A DNA stretch of 40,594 bases, from contig NZ_CAMBNZ010000016.1 in assembly GCF_945869175.1 (NCBI RefSeq), positions 1-40,594 of the forward strand, written 5' to 3'. A program made the translations under genes and the position numbers. This document shows, in pieces, positions 32,102 through 40,461 of the stretch. The notes below the pieces were generated by a model. The model was not told where the DNA came from, did no database searches, and worked only from the letters and a program-made list of their open reading frames with translations. Numbering within the stretch: position 1 is the first letter of the stretch; each line of letters starts with the position of its first letter. This DNA comes from Limnohabitans sp. Rim8 (GTDB lineage: Bacteria; Pseudomonadota; Gammaproteobacteria; Burkholderiales; Burkholderiaceae_C).

Positions 32102-34147
32102 ATGACTGACACTTTGAACACAGTGCAGGACGACTTGTCGCCTGCCGAAATCACATCCCTCGTTACCGAATCGTCTGCACAGACTTCTTCGACCAACTTG
32201 GCCACTGAAATCATGGTCGCTGCGGCGGCGGAAATTACCCCTGAGCCAGCACCTGAAGTCACAACGACTGCGGCCGAAGAAGTCGAAGCCATCGCCGACG
32301 TGCCCAACGGCTTCGTTGAATTGGGCTTGGCCCCTGAACTGGTGCAAGCCGTGGCCGATCTGGGTTACACACAACCCACCGCTGTGCAATTGCGCGCCAT
32401 TCCATTGGCTCTGCCCACCGTCGGTGGCTCCAAAGACGGCAAATCCAATGGCTACACCGACTTGATGGTCTCGAGCCAAACCGGCAGTGGGAAAACCGCC
32501 GCTTTCTTGCTGCCCGTGCTCCACACCCTGATTCAGCAAATGGCCGAGCAAGAAGCCGCTGAGCGCGCCGAATTCGACCAAGCCTGTGCCGACGCCACCG
32601 CCAAGGGCGAACCCGCCCCCAAGCGCGCCAAACGCAAAGACCCCACCAACCCCCGCAACTTCAAGGCCCCCGCCCCTGGCGCCCTGATCGTGTGCCCCAC
32701 GCGTGAATTGGCCCAACAGGTGGCGCAAGACGCCATCGAGCTGGTCAAGCACACACGCGGTCTGCGCGTGGCCAACGTGGTCGGCGGCATTCCTTACCAA
32801 TTGCAAATCGCCAAACTGCAAAACGCCAACCTGGTGGTGGCCACACCTGGCCGTTTGCTCGACCTGCAACGCTCCATGCAAATCAAGCTGGACCAAGTGC
32901 AGTTTTTGGTGGTGGACGAAGCCGACCGCATGCTCGACCTGGGCTTTTCGGACGATCTGGCCGACATCAACGACATGACCAGCCAGCGTCGCCAGACCAT
33001 GATGTTCAGTGCGACGTTTGCACCGCGCATTCAGCAACTGGCCATGCGCGTGATGCACGACGGTGGTTCTTCGGTCCAGAAAATCCAGATTGACAACCCC
33101 CAAGAAAAGCATAACAACATCAAGCAGGTGCTGTTCTGGGCCGACAACGCCCAACACAAGCGCCAGATGCTTGACCACTGGTTGCGCGATGCCACGATCG
33201 ACCAGGCCATCGTTTTCTCGAGCACCCAAATCGAGTGTGACGGCCTGGCCGCTGACCTGCAACAAGACGGCTTCTCGGCTGTGGCTTTGCATGGTGCCTT
33301 GAGCCAAGGCATGCGCAACCGCCGCTTGATGGCTTTACGCAATGGTCAAGTCCAGATTTTGGTGGCCACCGATGTGGCTGCTCGTGGGATCGACGTGCCC
33401 ACCATCACCCATGTATTCAACTTCGGCTTGCCGATGAAGGCCGAAGATTACACCCACCGCATTGGCCGTACAGGCCGCGCGGGTCGCGATGGCTTGGCCG
33501 TTACTTTTGCCGAAATGCGTGACCGTCGCAAGATCGGTGACATCGAGTCCTACACTCGCCAACCCTTCAAGGCCGAAGTCATTCCAGGCATGGAGCCCAA
33601 AGCCCGCATGCCTGAACCCCGCAAGCCCATCGGTCGTGGTGGTGACCGCTTTGGCGGGGAGCGCAACTACGCCAACGCAGGCGGTGGCTTCCGAGGCGGT
33701 CGTCCAGCCGCTGGCGGCCGCGACTTTGGTGGCAACCGCGAACGCGATGGCGGTGGTTTTGACAACCGCGCCCCCCGTGGTAACTTTCGCGAGGAGCAGC
33801 CCCGCTTTGACACGCGCAAAGAAGGTGGCCGTTTTGACGCACCCCGTGGTGACAACCGCGGTGGCGATCGCTTTGAACAGCGTGCTGCCCCAGCGCACCC
33901 GTGGGACCGCGGCGACAGCCGCCCTGCGCCTCGTGCAGACGCTCGCCAAGGCGGCCGCTGGGAAGAACGTGGCGGTGACAACCGCAATGCCGCGCGTCCT
34001 GCACCACGCGGCGCAACAGGTTCTGTAGACAAGTTTGCTCGCGGTCCCAAGCAGTTTGGTGCCAGCAACTTCAAACCTCACGCTGCTGCTGGCGAAGGTC
34101 CTGCAAAACGCGGAGGCACGCGCGTGCTGAAAGTCACACGCGGTTAA
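32102..34147 (+). CDS. DEAD-box RNA helicase (RhlE/DeaD-like) with RGG-rich tail
   Basis: 681 residues from the ATG at 32102; the frame is open to 32006, but that part is leader. Q motif with Q96 (YTQPTAVQLRAIP), motif I SQTGSGKT (125-132), Ia PTREL (199-203), ATPGR, DEAD (272-275), SAT (303-305) and HRIGRTGR (452-459) are complete, so it should be an active ATP-dependent RNA helicase. The ~70-residue N-terminal extension is acidic and alanine-rich. Between motifs I and Ia an extra ~30 residues rich in Glu, Lys and Ala (about 145-190) are inserted. From ~510 to the end the chain is low-complexity RGG/RGD, expected to bind RNA nonspecifically. A role in ribosome assembly or mRNA turnover in the cold is plausible. 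Confidence 0.92.
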   Translation: MTDTLNTVQDDLSPAEITSLVTESSAQTSSTNLATEIMVAAAAEITPEPAPEVTTTAAEEVEAIADVPNGFVELGLAPELVQAVADLGYTQPTAVQLRAIPLALPTVGGSKDGKSNGYTDLMVSSQTGSGKTAAFLLPVLHTLIQQMAEQEAAERAEFDQACADATAKGEPAPKRAKRKDPTNPRNFKAPAPGALIVCPTRELAQQVAQDAIELVKHTRGLRVANVVGGIPYQLQIAKLQNANLVVATPGRLLDLQRSMQIKLDQVQFLVVDEADRMLDLGFSDDLADINDMTSQRRQTMMFSATFAPRIQQLAMRVMHDGGSSVQKIQIDNPQEKHNNIKQVLFWADNAQHKRQMLDHWLRDATIDQAIVFSSTQIECDGLAADLQQDGFSAVALHGALSQGMRNRRLMALRNGQVQILVATDVAARGIDVPTITHVFNFGLPMKAEDYTHRIGRTGRAGRDGLAVTFAEMRDRRKIGDIESYTRQPFKAEVIPGMEPKARMPEPRKPIGRGGDRFGGERNYANAGGGFRGGRPAAGGRDFGGNRERDGGGFDNRAPRGNFREEQPRFDTRKEGGRFDAPRGDNRGGDRFEQRAAPAHPWDRGDSRPAPRADARQGGRWEERGGDNRNAARPAPRGATGSVDKFARGPKQFGASNFKPHAAAGEGPAKRGGTRVLKVTRG

Positions 34148-34188
34148 TGGCCCTTCAGGGCTTTGCCCTGGACTCTTTGACCGTTCTC

Positions 34189-34219
34189 AAGGTCTTGCTT
34201 CAACGGCAAGGCCTTTTTT
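34189..34219 (+). terminator. Intrinsic terminator of the DEAD-box gene
   Basis: A 10-bp stem, AAGGTCTTGC with GCAAGGCCTT (one G-U pair as RNA), loop TTCAACG, then a six-T run at 34214-34219. Lies 42 bp after the stop. Confidence 0.75.
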
Positions 34220-34246
34220 CGTGGCTTGCGCGTTTCAATCGGCAAT

Positions 34247-34284
34247 AAAAAAACCGCCATGGGCGCAAACCCGGGCGGTTTTTT
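34247..34284. terminator. Bidirectional intrinsic terminator between helicase and rplS genes
   Basis: An A-run and CCGCC pair with GGCGG and a T-run (arms 34247-34258 and 34274-34284) around a 15-base loop. Both strands end with a T-run after the stem, so it can terminate rplS (minus) and backs up the helicase terminator (plus). Confidence 0.75.
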
Positions 34285-34302
34285 GTTAAGGCCGAAAAGG
34301 CT

Positions 34303-34686
34303 TTACGCTTTGACTGCTGGTGCAGCTTTACGTTGAGGCAACTTTTCTTTGATACGTGCCGACTTGCCGCTGCGGTCACGCAGGTAGTACAGCTTGGCGC
34401 GGCGAACATCACCGCGACGCTTGACTTCAATGCTGGCGATCACGGGGCTGTAGGTTTGGAACGTACGTTCCACGCCTTCGCCACTCGAAACCTTGCGCAC
34501 AGTGAAACCGCTGTTCAGACCACGGTTGCGCTTGGCGATCACAACACCTTCGTAAGCTTGGACACGCTTGCGCGCACCTTCCACCACGTTGACGCTGACG
34601 ATCACGGTGTCGCCGGGGGAAAATTCAGGAATCACTTTACCCAAACGGGCAATTTCTTCCTGCTCAAGAGTTTGAATCAAATTCAT
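34303..34686 (-). CDS. rplS: 50S ribosomal protein L19
   Basis: 127 residues from the ATG at 34686, preceded by GGAG at ~10 bases. [29 protein letters not shown] and [16 protein letters not shown] are typical of L19, which sits at the 30S-50S interface. The C-terminal tail after PQRK is short and Ala/Lys-rich. It is last in the operon rpsP-rimM-trmD-rplS but is 160 bp after trmD and seems to have its own promoter. Confidence 0.97.
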   Translation of the reverse strand: MNLIQTLEQEEIARLGKVIPEFSPGDTVIVSVNVVEGARKRVQAYEGVVIAKRNRGLNSGFTVRKVSSGEGVERTFQTYSPVIASIEVKRRGDVRRAKLYYLRDRSGKSARIKEKLPQRKAAPAVKA

Positions 34687-34801
34687 TTTTGAACTCCGTC
34701 CGATCATGCCTCGCTACACAAGGGGCGTTCTGTGCTGTAAAGGCCATGCATCAAGCAAGACTGAGCCAGATCGCGGCGGGTAGAGGATCGAAAAGCCTTT
34801 G

Positions 34802-34829
34802 ATTATAACTTTTTCACCGGCCGATACAA
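34802..34829 (-). promoter_or_regulatory. Candidate promoter of rplS
   Basis: On the minus strand a perfect -10 TATAAT (34807-34802) has TTGTAT (34829-34824) 16 bp upstream. It lies in the trmD-rplS gap. A leader of ~110 nt would precede rplS, giving it transcription apart from trmD. Confidence 0.5.
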
Positions 34830-34848
34830 CACTTAGGCATCGGACAAG

Positions 34849-35598
34849 TCAACATTGCTTGAGAAAGGTCTCATCTTGCAAGCTGAGGTGGCCCGCCACA
34901 CGGGCTTGTTCGATCAACTCAGGTCGGTGCAAAGCCGTCAAGCGCAAGCTCTGCTCGCGCCGCCAGCGCTCGATGTGTGCATGGTGACCCGACATCAACT
35001 CAGGCGGTACAGCGTGGCCGTGCCAAACTTCGGGACGGGTGAAATGGGGGCTGTCCAACAAACCATCCAATGCCGGGTTAAAGCTGTCCATTTGGTGGCT
35101 GCCCTCATCATGGAGTACACCCGGCTGCAAACGTGCCACCGCATCCAGCAAAGCCATGGCAGCAATTTCACCACCCGACAGCACAAAGTCACCCAGACTG
35201 ATTTGCTGGTCGACCCATTGATCGATGAAGCGCTGGTCCACGCCTTCATAACGGCCACATAACAAGACCGCACCCGCGCTGTCCGACCAGTGCGCCACAG
35301 CGCCGTGGTTGAGCATTTGTCCAACTGGAGAAAACAACACCAAGGGCGCAGGCTGAACTTCTTGTCGATCTGCGCGAATGGCCATGAGGCACTTGAACAA
35401 CGGTTCGGCCAGCATGACCATGCCGGGGCCACCTCCGAAAGAACGGTCGTCCACTCGGCGGTAATTGCCATCGGCGTAGTCACGGGGGTTCCACAACCGA
35501 ACATCGACCAAACCACCCTCGTAAGCACGGCGCGTGATGCCGTTGGTCAACAACGGAGCAAACAGCTCGGGAAACAGCGTGATGATGTCAAAGCGCAT
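34849..35598 (-). CDS. trmD: tRNA (guanine-N1)-methyltransferase
   Basis: 249 residues from the ATG at 35598, with GGAGG 8 bases ahead; the frame continues upstream to 35700 only in rimM. The trefoil-knot SAM site is shown by GGGPGM (55-60), CGRYEGVDQR and DFVLSGGE. It methylates N1 of G37 in tRNAs reading CUN, CCN and CGG, preventing frameshifts. Third gene of the rpsP operon. Confidence 0.96.
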   Translation of the reverse strand: MRFDIITLFPELFAPLLTNGITRRAYEGGLVDVRLWNPRDYADGNYRRVDDRSFGGGPGMVMLAEPLFKCLMAIRADRQEVQPAPLVLFSPVGQMLNHGAVAHWSDSAGAVLLCGRYEGVDQRFIDQWVDQQISLGDFVLSGGEIAAMALLDAVARLQPGVLHDEGSHQMDSFNPALDGLLDSPHFTRPEVWHGHAVPPELMSGHHAHIERWRREQSLRLTALHRPELIEQARVAGHLSLQDETFLKQC

Positions 35599-35626
35599 GG
35601 ATGGCCCTCCACGGCCGAGAGAGCGA

Positions 35627-36244
35627 TCAGTAATCGGGCTGCCAGTCAACGGTGATGCGTTGCCCAGGCAGGTCGACGCTGTCGACGAAAGCCGAGACAA
35701 AAGGAATCATGCGCTCAAGAGGTTTTCCGCCTTCAGTTTCAGGCGCAGCCTCGATCACAAGCACCGTTTGTGGGCCCGTGGACATGAGGTCACGCACTTG
35801 GCCCAAGTCAAGACCCTCACGGTTGACCACGCGCAAGCCCAAGAGATCGACCCAATAGTATTCGCCTTCGGCCGCAGCCGGAAAGCTGGAACGGGGCACG
35901 AAAATGCGTGCGCCTCTCAAAGACTCTGCCGCGTTGCGATCGCCAAGTCCTTGAGCGCAGGCCACGACTGTGTCCGAATGGTTTTTGACTTCTTCAATTG
36001 CGAGCAGCAAAGGCGCTGTCCAAGTTGACATAGAAACCGCTGCTTGTGCCGAGTCTGTGGCGCGTTTAGGCTTGATCGGCCTGTCAGGCGGCAACAAAAA
36101 CCATTGCTTGGAAGAAAAAAGCGTCTCGGGCGAGGCGCTGTGGGGCAAGACCTTGAACCAGCCTTTGATGCCCCAAGCATCGGTGATGCGCCCGATTTCG
36201 ATGGCGTCTTCCGGCAAAGCGGCAGTTTCCAAAGCGGGGCGCAT
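35627..36244 (-). CDS. rimM: Ribosome maturation factor RimM
   Basis: 205 residues. The N-terminal RimM beta-barrel (GRITDAWGIKGWFKVLP) and the PRC-barrel with EYYWVDLLGLRVVN and the closing ERMIPFV motif are present. Residues 50-80 are a less conserved loop. It binds S19 and helps 30S head assembly. Second gene of the operon; 16 bp after rpsP and 28 bp before trmD. Confidence 0.94.
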   Translation of the reverse strand: MRPALETAALPEDAIEIGRITDAWGIKGWFKVLPHSASPETLFSSKQWFLLPPDRPIKPKRATDSAQAAVSMSTWTAPLLLAIEEVKNHSDTVVACAQGLGDRNAAESLRGARIFVPRSSFPAAAEGEYYWVDLLGLRVVNREGLDLGQVRDLMSTGPQTVLVIEAAPETEGGKPLERMIPFVSAFVDSVDLPGQRITVDWQPDY

Positions 36245-36260
36245 GACCTTTGTGGGCCGA

Positions 36261-36512
36261 TCAAGCAGCGACTTTGCCGGCTTGACGGATCAGGCGATCC
36301 ACCGTGGGAGAGGCTTGGGCGCCAACGCTTTTCCAGTAGGTCAGGCGGTCTTGTGCAATGCGCAGACCTTCTTCGCCACCTTTGGCGGTGGGGTTGTAGA
36401 AACCAATGCGCTCGAGGAAACGGCCATCGCGACGCACGCGCTTGTCAGCAACGACGATGTTGAAAAAAGGACGTGCTTTAGAGCCGCCGCGGTTCAGACG
36501 AATAACAACCAT
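36261..36512 (-). CDS. rpsP: 30S ribosomal protein S16
   Basis: 83 residues, [20 protein letters not shown] to the end, the standard S16 length with [13 protein letters not shown] and the [10 protein letters not shown] motif. It is the first gene of rpsP-rimM-trmD-rplS. The start is fixed by sequence; AAGGAT precedes it. Confidence 0.97.
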   Translation of the reverse strand: MVVIRLNRGGSKARPFFNIVVADKRVRRDGRFLERIGFYNPTAKGGEEGLRIAQDRLTYWKSVGAQASPTVDRLIRQAGKVAA

Positions 36513-36605
36513 GATTTATCCTTGGGTGGTTGGACCTCTCCGGAACAAATGCCGGGAAGCCCGTTTTCTTTCAGCGTTTGAGACACGCAACTGGCCACCC
36601 GGCCA

Positions 36606-36635
36606 GTGACACACTGAAAAGCCCATCATTATACA
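36606..36635 (+). promoter_or_regulatory. Candidate promoter region between rpsP and the GNAT gene
   Basis: Plus strand: GTGACA (36606-36611), an 18-bp spacer and TATACA (36630-36635), which would start GNAT mRNA almost at its ribosome site. On the minus strand the same segment reads TATAAT (36633-36628), a perfect -10 for rpsP with a ~115-nt leader, but no good -35. So the divergent -10 elements overlap. Confidence 0.4.
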
Positions 36636-36649
36636 ACGGGAGCCTTGCA

Positions 36650-37171
36650 TTGATTCTGATCCGACCCAGCCGCGACGAAGACCTTGTCGCCATCACCCCC
36701 ATTTACCGCCACCATGTCCTGACGGGCACTGGGACTTTCGAGATCGATCCACCAACCGAGGCCGAGATGGCGAGACGCCGCGCCGATGTGCTGGCCAAAG
36801 GACTGCCTTACTTGGTGGTGGAAGACGAAGGTCGTGTGATGGGCTTTGCCTATTGCAACTGGTTCAAACCCCGTCCAGCTTACCGTTTTTCTGCAGAAGA
36901 TTCGATTTACATGGCCCCCGATGTGCAGCGCAAAGGCATGGGCCGGGCATTGCTGGCCGAGTTGTGCGCCCAAGCTGAACGCGTTGGCGTGCGCAAATTT
37001 TTAGCGGTGATTGGCGACTCTGCCAACGCAGGCTCGATTGGCGTGCATACCGCATTGGGGTTTAGCCATGTGGGTGTTCTCAAGTCCTGCGGCTGGAAGT
37101 TTGACCGTTGGCTCGATGTCGTGATGATGGAAAAGCCTTTGGGCGCGGGCGACAGCAGCGCTCCGCAATAA
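36650..37171 (+). CDS. GNAT acetyltransferase, phosphinothricin-acetyltransferase-like
   Basis: 173 residues from a TTG at 36650 with GGGAG seven bases ahead, which decides the start. ILIRPSRDEDL, the CNWFKPRPAYRFSAEDSIYM segment and acetyl-CoA loop QRKGMGRALL are typical of the Pat/YncA group, which acylates amine compounds such as phosphinothricin or methionine derivatives. Ends GAGDSSAPQ. The natural substrate is not known. A TM2-like gene begins 8 bp downstream, suggesting one transcript. Confidence 0.9.
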   Translation: MILIRPSRDEDLVAITPIYRHHVLTGTGTFEIDPPTEAEMARRRADVLAKGLPYLVVEDEGRVMGFAYCNWFKPRPAYRFSAEDSIYMAPDVQRKGMGRALLAELCAQAERVGVRKFLAVIGDSANAGSIGVHTALGFSHVGVLKSCGWKFDRWLDVVMMEKPLGAGDSSAPQ

Positions 37172-37179
37172 TCAGCCTC

Positions 37180-37626
37180 ATGAAAAACAAAACAATTGCA
37201 ACTTGGTTGGCTTTTTGGACAGGCCCTTTGGGCCTGCACCGCTTTTACCTTTACGGGTTGACCGACATGCTGGGTTGGTTGTTGCCCATCCCCACAGCGC
37301 TGGGTGTTTATGGACTGGAGCGTGTTCAAAAGTTGGGGCAAGACGACATGCTCAGCTGGTTGCTGATTCCTTTTCTGGGCTTCACCCTGGCAGGGTGTGC
37401 GCTGAATGCGATTGTTTATGGCCTGACGCCCATTGAAAAATGGAATGTCAAATTCAATCCTCAAGGCGAAGAACTCAACCCCGCTGGTCGCACAAATTGG
37501 GGCACGGTGATTGGTGTCGCCATCGCACTGCTGCTGGGGACCACTGTGCTGATGTCCAGCTTGGTGTTCAGCTTTCAGCGTTATTTTGAATACCAAATTG
37601 AAGCAGCACGGCTGATCAGCCAATGA
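37180..37626 (+). CDS. Small TM2-like membrane protein, unknown function
   Basis: 148 residues with 4 or so hydrophobic segments. The start (TIATWLAFWTGPLGLHRFYLYG) has the TM2/NINE pattern, G-x-HRFYLG-like, seen in proteins of uncertain role. A middle tryptophan-rich segment GLTPIEKWNVKFNPQGEELNP is followed by a final membrane helix. Co-transcribed with the GNAT gene by position; convergent with folK. Confidence 0.8.
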   Translation: MKNKTIATWLAFWTGPLGLHRFYLYGLTDMLGWLLPIPTALGVYGLERVQKLGQDDMLSWLLIPFLGFTLAGCALNAIVYGLTPIEKWNVKFNPQGEELNPAGRTNWGTVIGVAIALLLGTTVLMSSLVFSFQRYFEYQIEAARLISQ

Positions 37627-37671
37627 TGGTTAGCGTGAGGGCCAACCTCGAGACAAAGCCCCAAGGGATTT

Positions 37672-37704
37672 GGCCTGAATAGAAACGGACGAACTGTTCA
37701 GGCC
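37672..37704. terminator. Inverted repeat between convergent TM2-like and folK genes
   Basis: Arms GGCCTGAA and TTCAGGCC (8 bp) with a 17-base spacer; the right arm covers the folK stop codon. A weak, T-run-less terminator-like structure. Confidence 0.35.
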
Positions 37705-38198
37705 ACCCTGGTCACATTCTCCGGCAAACGGTCAACGCCTTGCCCCGCCACACGGCTCAGGTCTTCGGGTTTGACGCGCTCGGGCCACACATCGGCCAAG
37801 GGGTAGAGCACAAAGGCCCGCTCTCGCCAGCGCGGATGGGGCAATGTCAGGCGCGGGCTGTGCATCTGGGCATCGCCATAGAAAAGCAAATCCAAGTCCA
37901 AGGTGCGCGGGGCATGGGCATAAGGCCGCAAACGCCCGGCTTGGTTCTCGATGGCTTGTAAAGCCTCCAACAAATCGGGTGCTGTCATGCGTGTATCGAT
38001 GCGGGCCACGGCGTTGACGAAATCCGGCCCCTTGGCCTCATGGGGGGCTGTTCGGTACAGCAGCGATCGATGGGTGAGTTCGGTACTGGGCAACAGCGCC
38101 AATGCGTCGAAAGCCTTCAGCACGGTGTTCCGGGCATCGCCCAAATTGGCCCCAAGAGCCACACAAGCCCTCACACTTTGGCGTTGCAAATGGGCCAT
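37698..38198 (-). CDS. folK: 6-hydroxymethyl-dihydropterin diphosphokinase
   Basis: 166 residues from the ATG at 38198; TTG at 38210 is also in frame. ACVALGANLGD, SLLYRTAP and the nucleotide-binding RTLDLDLLFYG motif plus LPHPRWRERAFVLYPLAD are the HPPK signature. It adds pyrophosphate from ATP in folate synthesis. Last in the hda-HAD-pcnB-folK series, 20 bp after pcnB. Confidence 0.94.
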   Translation of the reverse strand: MAHLQRQSVRACVALGANLGDARNTVLKAFDALALLPSTELTHRSLLYRTAPHEAKGPDFVNAVARIDTRMTAPDLLEALQAIENQAGRLRPYAHAPRTLDLDLLFYGDAQMHSPRLTLPHPRWRERAFVLYPLADVWPERVKPEDLSRVAGQGVDRLPENVTRVA

Positions 38199-38218
38199 AG
38201 ACCAGCTCAAAGTCCGTT

Positions 38219-39796
38219 TCAGGCAACGTTGCCCGAATCACCCACCGAATCACCCACCGAATCGCCACCCTCGCCGGGCTTGCGGCGTCGACGGCGGCGT
38301 TTTTTCGGTGCGCCAGCTTCCCCGTTTTCAGTTTCGATCGAGGCTGCTGCATTGGCCTCAAGGGTTACGGGGCCGGGAGCGCCTTCTGGTCGGGGTGCTC
38401 GCCGCACACGCGGCTTGACCGCTTGCAGGGCTTGTTGCTCGAGCTTGGCAGACTGCAACAGATCTTCACGTTCAGCGTCACTGGCCATGCTGAATTCTTG
38501 CCACCAGTCGGCCAATCGCACATCCACTTCATCGATGTCGGCGCGAAGTCGCAAAAAGTCAAAGCCAGCACGAAAACGGGGCTGCTCGACCAGGCCAAAC
38601 GGCGTACTGCCCACGCGCTTTTCAAAGCGCGGCTGCATCATCCAGATTTCGCGCATGTCCGCCGCCAATTTGCCCCGCCCGGAAACGTCACCAATGCGGG
38701 CATAGAACACCTCATCGATCGCGTCTTGCAGGGCTGGGTGGGGGTGTTCTTTGCGCGTTAGCCGCTTGGCCCATCCTTCGCGCACGTCGGCCCACAACAC
38801 GCATGCGAGCAAAAAGCTGGGGACCACGGGTTTACCTTCGCCCACGCGGCGGTCGGTGTCTGCCAGTGCCACGTTCACAAAGGCACTGTCAGCACGCTCC
38901 ACCACCACATCCAGCAGAGGGTAAATGCCGGTGGCCAAGCCCAAGTGTTTCAACTGGGCAATCGACGCCAGAGAGTGCCCCGTCTGCAGCAATTTGAGCA
39001 TTTCATCGAACAAGCGGCTTTGCGGCACATCGGCCAATAAAGTGGCCGATTGCGTCAGCGGCTTGGCGGTTTTCGCTTCGATCTTGAAACCCAAAGGGCT
39101 GAGCTTGGCGGCAAAACGCACGGCGCGGATGATGCGCACAGGGTCTTCGCGGTAGCGCGCGACCGGATCACCGATCATTCGCAACACCCGCTTTTTTGAA
39201 TCCTGTATGCCTCCGTGGTAATCCACCACGATTTGTGACTCGGGGTCGTAGTACATGGCATTCACCGTGAAGTCGCGGCGCGTGGCGTCTTCGTCTTGCG
39301 GGCCCCAGACGTTGTCTCTCAGCACTCGGCCCGATGAGTCCACCGCATGCTGCATGCCCTCGAGCTGGCGTTTGCTGGTGCGCTCGTTGCCTTTGACTTG
39401 CTCAGCCGCCGCGTTGTCCAAATGGGCCCGAAACGTGGAGACTTCGATCACCTCGTTGTCGCGCCCACGGCCATAAACCACGTGCACGATCCGAAAGCGA
39501 CGACCAATGATGAAGGCCCGGCGAAACAGCCCTTTGACCTGCTCGGGCGTGGCATCGGTGGCCACATCAAAGTCTTTGGGGCGCAGTCCCAACAGCAGGT
39601 CGCGCACCGCGCCACCCACGATGTAGGCCTCAAAACCGGCTTGCTGTAGTGTGGAAGTCACATGGATGGCACGCTCGTCCACCAAGTTGGGGTCGATGCC
39701 GTGCATGGAGGCGGGCACCTCTGTTCGGCGGCCAAAATGCGGTTTGTTGCTTTTGGGGGTTTTACCCATCAGCTTGTCGATGAATTGTTTGATCAT
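38219..39796 (-). CDS. pcnB: Poly(A) polymerase I
   Basis: 525 residues. Nucleotidyltransferase core with GGAVRDLLLG (61-70) and the catalytic DFD (D75, D77); RRDFTVNAMYYDP and the RYREDPVRIIRAVRFAAKL segment agree with PcnB rather than a CCA-adding enzyme. It adds tails to RNA 3' ends and promotes decay. The C-terminus (about 460-525) is extended, basic and low-complexity with a KKRRRRRRK run, then three near-copies of the unit DSVGDS coded by a 12-bp tandem repeat. Start overlaps the HAD gene stop (ATGA). Confidence 0.93.
   Translation of the reverse strand: MIKQFIDKLMGKTPKSNKPHFGRRTEVPASMHGIDPNLVDERAIHVTSTLQQAGFEAYIVGGAVRDLLLGLRPKDFDVATDATPEQVKGLFRRAFIIGRRFRIVHVVYGRGRDNEVIEVSTFRAHLDNAAAEQVKGNERTSKRQLEGMQHAVDSSGRVLRDNVWGPQDEDATRRDFTVNAMYYDPESQIVVDYHGGIQDSKKRVLRMIGDPVARYREDPVRIIRAVRFAAKLSPLGFKIEAKTAKPLTQSATLLADVPQSRLFDEMLKLLQTGHSLASIAQLKHLGLATGIYPLLDVVVERADSAFVNVALADTDRRVGEGKPVVPSFLLACVLWADVREGWAKRLTRKEHPHPALQDAIDEVFYARIGDVSGRGKLAADMREIWMMQPRFEKRVGSTPFGLVEQPRFRAGFDFLRLRADIDEVDVRLADWWQEFSMASDAEREDLLQSAKLEQQALQAVKPRVRRAPRPEGAPGPVTLEANAAASIETENGEAGAPKKRRRRRRKPGEGGDSVGDSVGDSGNVA
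38234..38266. repeat. 12-bp tandem repeat in the pcnB 3' end
   Basis: CGAATCACCCAC occurs twice and a partial third copy, CGAATCGCC, follows. The unit is a multiple of three, so copy changes would only alter the tail length (DSVG units). Confidence 0.8.
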
Positions 39797-40461
39797 TCTT
39801 GAAAGAGTTCGAGGATGCGCCAGCCACGCTCTGTGGCGAGTTGACGCAAGCGAGCGTCAGGGTTCGTTGCCACCGGATGGTGGGCTTTTTCCAAAAGTGG
39901 CAGATCGTTCATGGAGTCGGAATAAAACGTGATCTCCACATCAGCCCACCCCCAACCCTGCTGGCCCAGCCACTGGTCCACCCGGATCACTTTACCTTCG
40001 CGAAATGACGGCGTGCCCCGGATCTCGCCTGTGATCCAGTCTCTGGCATCGCGTTCGAGCTCCACCGCGATCAACTCGCTCACACCGAAGGCCTGGGCAA
40101 TCGGTCGGGTCACAAATTCGTTGGTGGCGGTCACGATCACGACCGCGTCACCTGCCAGTTGGTGAGATCGTACCAGCGCCAGCGCCTCAGAAGTGATCCG
40201 CGGTCGAATCACTTCGTCCATGAAACGGGCGTGGGCGTGGGCAGATTCGGTGGCACCGCGTTCGCGGGTCGCGCGCGTAGCAAAGCGCACATAATCGTAG
40301 ATGTCCAGCGTGCCGGCCTGGTAATGCGCATAAAACTCGTCGTTGCGCTGGCTGAAGACGACCGGGTCGTTCCAGCCCAACGCGGTCGTGAACACGCCCC
40401 AACTGTGGTCAGAGTCCAGCGGCAGCAAAGTATGGTCCAAGTCAAACAGTGCGAGTTTCAT
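39793..40461 (-). CDS. HAD-superfamily subfamily IB hydrolase (SerB-like phosphatase)
   Basis: 222 residues. Catalytic motif I is DLDHT (D7 nucleophile, D9), with a VTATNEFV motif II region, K in REGKVIRVD and SDSMNDLPLL motif IV. The helical cap follows motif I. Family members hydrolyse phosphoserine and other phosphate esters; the PSPase-like HAD-IB group in Burkholderiales is often linked to hda and pcnB, but the substrate is unknown. Both flanking junctions are 4-bp ATGA overlaps, with hda upstream and pcnB downstream. Confidence 0.9.
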   Translation of the reverse strand: MKLALFDLDHTLLPLDSDHSWGVFTTALGWNDPVVFSQRNDEFYAHYQAGTLDIYDYVRFATRATRERGATESAHAHARFMDEVIRPRITSEALALVRSHQLAGDAVVIVTATNEFVTRPIAQAFGVSELIAVELERDARDWITGEIRGTPSFREGKVIRVDQWLGQQGWGWADVEITFYSDSMNDLPLLEKAHHPVATNPDARLRQLATERGWRILELFQE

